From Sulfidibacterium sp036244975 (GTDB taxonomy: Bacteria > Bacteroidota > Bacteroidia > Bacteroidales > F082), in NCBI GenBank assembly GCA_036244975.1, contig BTTE01000082.1, forward strand, positions 1 through 9,104: DNA of 9,104 nucleotides, in the 5' to 3' direction. Numbering within the stretch: the first letter of the stretch is position 1; each line of letters begins with the position of its first letter. Below, one piece after another: positions 6,601 to 9,104 of the stretch. Position numbers and translations under genes: made by a program. Under the pieces are notes generated by a model. It saw nothing but the letters and a program-made list of their open reading frames with translations. It was not told where the DNA came from and made no database searches.

Positions 6601-6830
6601 CTTGGAACACCCTCTGCCATGGTTGCCCATCCGGCACGATAAGGTCCGATAAGCCGCCAATGCATATCTGCATAAGTTTTTTCCGGGATAGTTTGAGCGA
6701 GAATAATTTTAAATGGTATGATTAAAAAGATGAAGGTTTGAACCAAAATAATTATTAATGTTTTATTTTTTGCCCAATATGAAGTTGATTCAATTTTGAG
6801 AAGATTAACAAACCTGACTTTCTGTTTCAT
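3672..6830 (-). CDS. Exported BNR/Asp-box (sortilin-VPS10-like) beta-propeller protein
   Basis: A 1052-residue protein usually annotated as a 'glycosyl hydrolase' or VPS10/BNR-repeat protein. A hydrophobic segment at 24-44 ends in IILA|QT, a likely signal-peptidase I site after A45. About eleven Asp-box-like motifs ([S/T]xDxGxxW) occur near residues 94, 148, 199, 260, 311, 355, 399, 544, 609, 662 and 706, enough for two consecutive beta-propellers. Residues about 800-925 resemble a beta-sandwich domain (AGMHRFVWNLRYP at 859-871, GPLVLPGRYTVTL at 896-908), and the last 120 form mostly helices. I see no proven sialidase active-site set, so it may bind rather than cut its ligand. It has no lipobox and no obvious type IX secretion C-terminal domain; it is likely periplasmic or surface-exposed. 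The ATG is supported by an AGGGAG site 9 bases upstream. The n-region before the hydrophobic core is long (about 22 residues). No neighbouring gene reveals a substrate. Confidence 0.88.
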   Translation of the reverse strand: MKQKVRFVNLLKIESTSYWAKNKTLIIILVQTFIFLIIPFKIILAQTIPEKTYADMHWRLIGPYRAGWATMAEGVPSEPNTFYFGAAGGGIWKTDDAGRTWQPLMQHQQSSSIGALAIAPSNPQIIYAGTGQVALRYDILAGNGIYKTDDGGKTWTNAGLKESRHIGRILIDPGNPNRVLVAAMGNAFGPNSERGVFLTVNGGKTWKHVLFVNDITGAVDLASDPENPSIVYAALWQMRMHPWLDYFLPQTGPGSGIYKSVDGGDHWEKLTGNGLPAGNLGRIGLGAARGSKGLVVYASIQADRNNSGIYRTDNGGKSWQLVNPDAALADSYFSRITVDPDNPDIVYVMDRSIQRSDDGGKHFSIFKGSPGGDDYHFLWINPSDPTHMITASDQGAVVTVNNGRSWSSWYNQPTGQFYHLAVDDQFPYRIYSGQQDNGTVGILSRGPYGVIEERDWYPVGGSERDYDVPKPGNANLVFGSGLGGTISRFNEITRQSAEVSPWPVSSYGARPTTVRYRYTWITPLVFSHIKPYPLYFGAQYLFQSLDNGDHWKIISPDLSGIKSGAEKVKNPNPAQARSIGYGVIYTISPSPINQKVIWVGTDDGLIQLSTDGGEQWHNVTPSTIPLWGRIDAIAPSPFSTHAAYVSVDLHRLGKSTPLILKTTDDGKTWQTITKGIPSDEYLNVVRADPARKGLLYAGTNRTIYVSFNDGSLWQPLTLNFPTTSVRDLVVHNGDLIAGTQGRGIWILDDLEPLREITQKISEEPVHLFSPAQTWRLRNNENHDTPWPPSTPLGQNPPAGSIIDYWLKDNVQGTVTLTISDSKGNIVRQFSSDEKTKKLPAHRYFEKGWLSKTKHLYNTAGMHRFVWNLRYPRPAALQYHYSIAAIWTDGTPLQPEGPLVLPGRYTVTLRVNGKEYTRPLIIKLDPRVHVSEDDLVKQLKLAQQIGAVLNKSVAAYKNITRMLKEKENFSAAMADSLSALSRTGRPNLSSAIGALSSLATSVQRADAAPVQGQTDVFSYYKKQIDDLISRWHRLLRPNTQAQSYAHRKDGVQL

Positions 6831-6928
6831 AACATTTAACTCCCTTATTTAAATTAATTTCTAATCACTGACCATTTCCCCTTCCTTAAGATTTCCCCAT
6901 GTCCGGCTGATGATATAAATGAAGTTGT

Positions 6929-6957
6929 CAAAAGTAATTATTGAAGTTGTTAAGCAA
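6929..6957 (-). promoter_or_regulatory. Candidate promoter of the BNR-protein gene
   Basis: Minus-strand TACTTTTG at 6936-6929 fits TAnnTTTG, and a TTG at 6957-6955 lies 18 bases upstream as the -33 element. Transcription would start near 6922 and leave a leader of about 90 bases. A second identical TACTTTTG lies at 6962-6955, overlapping that -33 element, within an imperfect tandem repeat (TGAAGTTGT at 6920 and 6942). Confidence 0.6.
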
Positions 6958-7053
6958 AAGTATTATAAAAAGGGATTTGTTTACACCTTAGGATTTTCAA
7001 AAATTATTTTTCTTGCAATAAAATTCTGTCATCTTTTGATTTTATTTTATTCG

Positions 7054-7061
7054 TAATTTTG
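7054..7061 (+). promoter_or_regulatory. -7 box directly before the 7069 gene
   Basis: TAATTTTG matches TAnnTTTG exactly and ends 7 bases before the start codon, so the transcript should begin at or within a few bases of the ATG (leaderless mRNA). The nearest TTG (7036-7038) is only 15 bases upstream, shorter than the usual 19-20, so the -33 element is uncertain. Confidence 0.65.
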
Positions 7062-7068
7062 CCGAACT

Positions 7069-7494
7069 ATGGATATCGAAAAATTTAAACAAGAACTAGA
7101 TGAACTTTTCCAGCTTTTTAACAAGCTGATGGAAAAGCAGGACGCAGATATGGAGAATATTCCAGGCATCAACAAAATGATGGTCGAACAGTTCAAAGTA
7201 TTCTTCACTAACTACGAAAGTATGAAAGACCAGATTGCTTACCAGTTACAAGGGCAGTTTGGCGACTCTATCCAGGAGATGGTGGAGACACTTATCAAAC
7301 AGCTACGCGAGGAGTTAGGTGAAGAGGATTGGATGATTGCTCCGGATACGGATGTTCCTGTTATACACGAAATTAAAAAGAACGTATCAGAGCCGGAAAA
7401 GGAAATTGCTGAAATTGACGAATTGCTGAAAAATTCCAACCTGACTCCTGAACAAATGGATGAACTGTTAGACAGACGTTCGCGTCTGAAATAA
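7069..7494 (+). CDS. Acidic helical protein of unknown function
   Basis: I do not recognise a family for this 141-residue protein. It is strongly acidic (33 Asp/Glu against 17 Lys/Arg), has no cysteine and a single tryptophan (W88), and looks mostly helical. Amphipathic helices are likely at about 2-24, 34-84 and 109-121, with a last helix from TPEQ (126-129) to the C-terminus. A short proline-containing linker lies at 91-98. There is no signal peptide or membrane segment, so it is cytoplasmic. It starts immediately after a TAATTTTG promoter box, which fixes the start and suggests a leaderless mRNA. It ends with tandem stops TAA-TGA and is followed in the same frame by a thioredoxin-like fragment. 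Its expression signals and uninterrupted, biased codon use support a real gene. A helical-bundle or adaptor-like role is possible but unproven. Confidence 0.8.
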   Translation: MDIEKFKQELDELFQLFNKLMEKQDADMENIPGINKMMVEQFKVFFTNYESMKDQIAYQLQGQFGDSIQEMVETLIKQLREELGEEDWMIAPDTDVPVIHEIKKNVSEPEKEIAEIDELLKNSNLTPEQMDELLDRRSRLK

Positions 7495-7500
7495 TGACGT

Positions 7501-7773
7501 TATACCAAAACCCGGTATGCCTCTGTTGAGGAATATTTTTTACTGCTTACCGATGAGCCACCAGCCAAAGTAAAAGCCTTTGCCCGTAAATACCATTACG
7601 AAGATATGCCCTTTTACCGTTACCGTTATGTTCCGCAGGACTTCTCATCCAGGAGTATTCCCTCTACATTTATCATCTCGAAAAAGGGCAAAGTGGTTTT
7701 AACAAAAAAAGGGGCCGCCCGCTGGGATTCCGGCAAGGTAAAAAAGTTATTTGATAAGTTGATTACACAATAG
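7501..7773 (+). pseudogene. C-terminal remnant of a TlpA/thioredoxin-like protein
   Basis: An open frame of 90 codons ending in TAG, with no start codon at its head. The translation contains EEYFLLLTDEP, a middle stretch ending ARKYHYEDMP, and then RSIPSTFIISKKGKVV with GAARWDS and KVKKLFDKL near the end. This is the second half of a TlpA/AhpC-TSA-type thioredoxin fold: the strand after the active-site helix, the cis-proline loop (SIPST), the strand with the Lys-Gly turn, and the last helix. The N-terminal half with the signal sequence and the CxxC redox site is absent, so it cannot act as a thiol-disulfide oxidoreductase. The only in-frame ATG would give 54 residues and has no visible ribosome site. 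It shares the frame of the 7069 gene, separated by TAA-TGA. The intact frame suggests a fairly recent truncation. Readthrough or a non-ATG start cannot be excluded. Confidence 0.8.
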
Positions 7774-7869
7774 GGGGGGTAATCATAGACTTTGGGGGCT
7801 CAATCGCAGTAGAGCAGTAGAGTTACAAAGTATTAAATCCATCAGACTTCGCCGTGATTATTCGACTTA

Positions 7870-7907
7870 AAACTTTCAAAAATGAAGTGCATTGAAAGTT
7901 TGGTTTT
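7870..7907 (+). terminator. AT-rich inverted repeat, possible terminator
   Basis: AAACTTTCAA (7870-7879) pairs perfectly with TTGAAAGTTT (7892-7901), a 10-bp stem with a 12-base loop. GG and then TTTT (7904-7907) follow. The stem is AT-rich and the T-run short, so termination is only moderately likely. It lies between the thioredoxin remnant and the promoter of the beta-barrel gene. Confidence 0.4.
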
Positions 7908-7934
7908 GTGAATAAAATGATGCCCGAATTGTTA

Positions 7935-7942
7935 TATCTTTG
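7935..7942 (+). promoter_or_regulatory. -7 box of the outer-membrane protein gene
   Basis: TATCTTTG matches TAnnTTTG exactly and lies 23 bases before the ATG at 7966, giving an A-rich leader of about 17-20 bases. No TTG is found at the normal -33 spacing; the nearest TTTTG (7904-7908) is 26 bases upstream. Confidence 0.65.
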
Positions 7943-7965
7943 TAAAAATTATTAAAACGAAAAAC

Positions 7966-8646
7966 ATGAAACGTATAGCTTCGGGTATATTCCTTCTGCT
8001 TTTATTGGTGTCTTTTGAATCAATTAATGCACAAACGCTTAGCGAGAGTGCCAAGAGAAAAGTAACTGTGGGCGTAGATGTTTTTACGGATATTTGGTTT
8101 AATACTCCGGGAAATGTTCAAATACGGAAAGCCAATCCTTCGGCAAATACTTTCGTTACTTATAATTTTGCTCTTGGAGAGAAAAAAACGACTACTGTTG
8201 CCATTGGTCTGGGTATCGGCAATCATAATATGTTCAGTACTAATGGCATGATTCAGAGCATTAAAGCGGATACAATTACTTATGTCCCCAATGGTACCGG
8301 CCTGAAAATGAAAAGGTCTAAATTGTCGGTAACTTATCTTGAAGTGCCTCTGGAGTTAAAATTCAGAAATAAAAAAGGCTTCAAGATTAGCGTTGGTTTT
8401 AAATTGGGATATCTTCTTGACAGCAAAGAGAAATATGTGGGGAATACCTATATAAATGGCCCGGAGCAAACCATTAAGAGAAAAGGAATCAGCCAGCTGA
8501 ACACCTTTGCTTACAGTCCGACATTTCGTATCGGGTACAAGTCTTTTAATCTGTTTCTCTCTTACCAGCTGGGAACCGTTTTCAGGGTTGGCCACGGACC
8601 TCAATTGCATCCCTTGTCGCTGGGTATCACACTCACACCGTTTTAA
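7966..8646 (+). CDS. Outer-membrane beta-barrel protein, PorT-like
   Basis: A 226-residue exported protein. Residues 1-22 form a signal peptide (MKR, a leucine-rich core, then SINA|Q). The mature part has alternating hydrophobic and polar strands with aromatic girdle residues and short turns. YLEVPLELKFR (124-134) is typical of the PorT/OMP_b-brl_2 family common in Bacteroidota, and the chain ends in TLTPF with a C-terminal phenylalanine, the signal used for insertion by the BAM machinery. The length and strand count suit a small barrel of about eight strands in the outer membrane. Some members serve in type IX secretion or act as small porins or adhesins, and nothing here decides between these. 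The start is the ATG after an A-rich leader behind a TATCTTTG box. It appears to be a single-gene transcript, with non-coding DNA after the stop. Confidence 0.9.
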   Translation: MKRIASGIFLLLLLVSFESINAQTLSESAKRKVTVGVDVFTDIWFNTPGNVQIRKANPSANTFVTYNFALGEKKTTTVAIGLGIGNHNMFSTNGMIQSIKADTITYVPNGTGLKMKRSKLSVTYLEVPLELKFRNKKGFKISVGFKLGYLLDSKEKYVGNTYINGPEQTIKRKGISQLNTFAYSPTFRIGYKSFNLFLSYQLGTVFRVGHGPQLHPLSLGITLTPF

Positions 8647-9104
8647 ATCAGTGAGACTTTAATTTTGAGAAACAAAATTATTTAGTCGAACTGATCCCGG
8701 GCGCAGCCGGGGGATCTCACGGGTTATATTCCCTGCTCCCCGAAGCGATTAAATAATATTTTCATTGAGACACCCCGTCCGTTTGCGGGAGGGAGTTCAT
8801 CGGGTTGGGCTATGGTGCGTACCGCTTTTTACTATTTTTCTCTTGATTTTTATTATCTTCAAATATACATCTATCTTTCTAAATACCTGTTATTTGCGGC
8901 ATGCACTCTGAGCCGTTGTTGTGCCTGTGTTGCTTTATAAATTGCCCGGAAACTTTATATATCAAGTGGACTCCGAACATTAAATTTATTGTTACTACTC
9001 AGCAGCGAAATTAACAATAGATTGTGAATAGATTTTTGCAATCCTAGTTACGGACGAGTAAAGAAATAAAGTTTCTTTGAATCATCGAAGAGACAATAAC
9101 CATA
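8647..9104. other. Gene-poor right end of the window
   Basis: I see no convincing protein gene on either strand. A perfect 8-bp AT stem TAATTTTG/CAAAATTA (8660-8680) followed by TTT could end the beta-barrel transcript. A GC-rich imperfect hairpin GATCCCGG/CCGGGGGATC (8693-8716) and CCCGTCCG/CGGGAGGG with loop TTTG (8774-8793) follow, then a T-rich stretch (8825-8855). A minus-strand TATATTTG box (8867-8860) has no gene behind it. At the very end, AAAGAAA (9060-9066) pairs with TTTCTTT (9072-9078), and GTTTCTTTGA (9071-9080) resembles the boxA-like GTTCTTTGA of Bacteroidota rRNA leaders, which is a weak hint that an rRNA operon could follow. Confidence 0.45.

Noticed and set aside
8737..8820. 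Two overlapping mini-frames (12 and 13 codons) on the minus strand behind a TATATTTG box
   Set aside because: They are too short, and the box has no -33 partner; this is expected by chance in AT-rich DNA.
8901..9017. Plus-strand frame of about 38 codons starting ATGCACTCTG
   Set aside because: It is short and cysteine-rich by chance, without promoter, ribosome site or recognisable family.
1..9104. CRISPR array, IS element or prophage genes
   Set aside because: No evenly spaced repeats, transposase motifs or terminal inverted repeats were seen. The direct repeats around the Fic gene carry no transposase.

Overview
The window looks like chromosomal DNA from a member of the Bacteroidota. The evidence is AT-rich intergenic DNA, A-rich leaders instead of Shine-Dalgarno sites at most genes, several TAnnTTTG-type -7 boxes (before the tRNA, before the genes at 7069 and 7966, and on the minus strand before the BNR and Fic genes), a PorT-like outer-membrane beta-barrel protein, and a large secreted BNR/sortilin-type propeller protein. 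Genus and species cannot be read from the sequence.

Left part (1-1352, plus strand): a small two-motif CDGSH iron-sulfur protein, then after a 277-base gap a tight pair encoding a four-helix DoxX-like membrane protein and a MarR-family regulator. This is probably a redox-linked or stress-responsive set. Next is a tRNA gene with anticodon CAT, most likely tRNA-Ile2. It has a textbook Bacteroidota promoter, an unusual perfect hairpin in its leader, and a strong intrinsic terminator.

Middle (1926-6830, minus strand): a 510-residue Fic-domain protein with an intact catalytic motif and an N-terminal inhibitory motif. It lies between two directly oriented copies of a 68-bp AT-rich repeat (82% identical, ungapped), one about 30 bp upstream of its start and one about 100 bp beyond its stop. 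Upstream of it is a 1052-residue exported protein with about eleven Asp-box (BNR) motifs.

Right part (7069-9104, plus strand): an acidic helical protein of unknown function, apparently on a leaderless mRNA. Directly behind it, in the same frame after tandem stops TAA-TGA, lies the C-terminal half of a TlpA/thioredoxin-like protein whose CxxC half is missing; this is a truncated pseudogene. Then come a signal-peptide-bearing outer-membrane beta-barrel protein and 458 bases with no convincing gene, whose last bases weakly resemble a boxA-containing rRNA leader.

No clearly new multi-gene system is visible. The features most worth following are the repeat-flanked Fic gene beside the tRNA, the operator-like motifs inside those repeats, the tRNA leader hairpin and the thioredoxin remnant.
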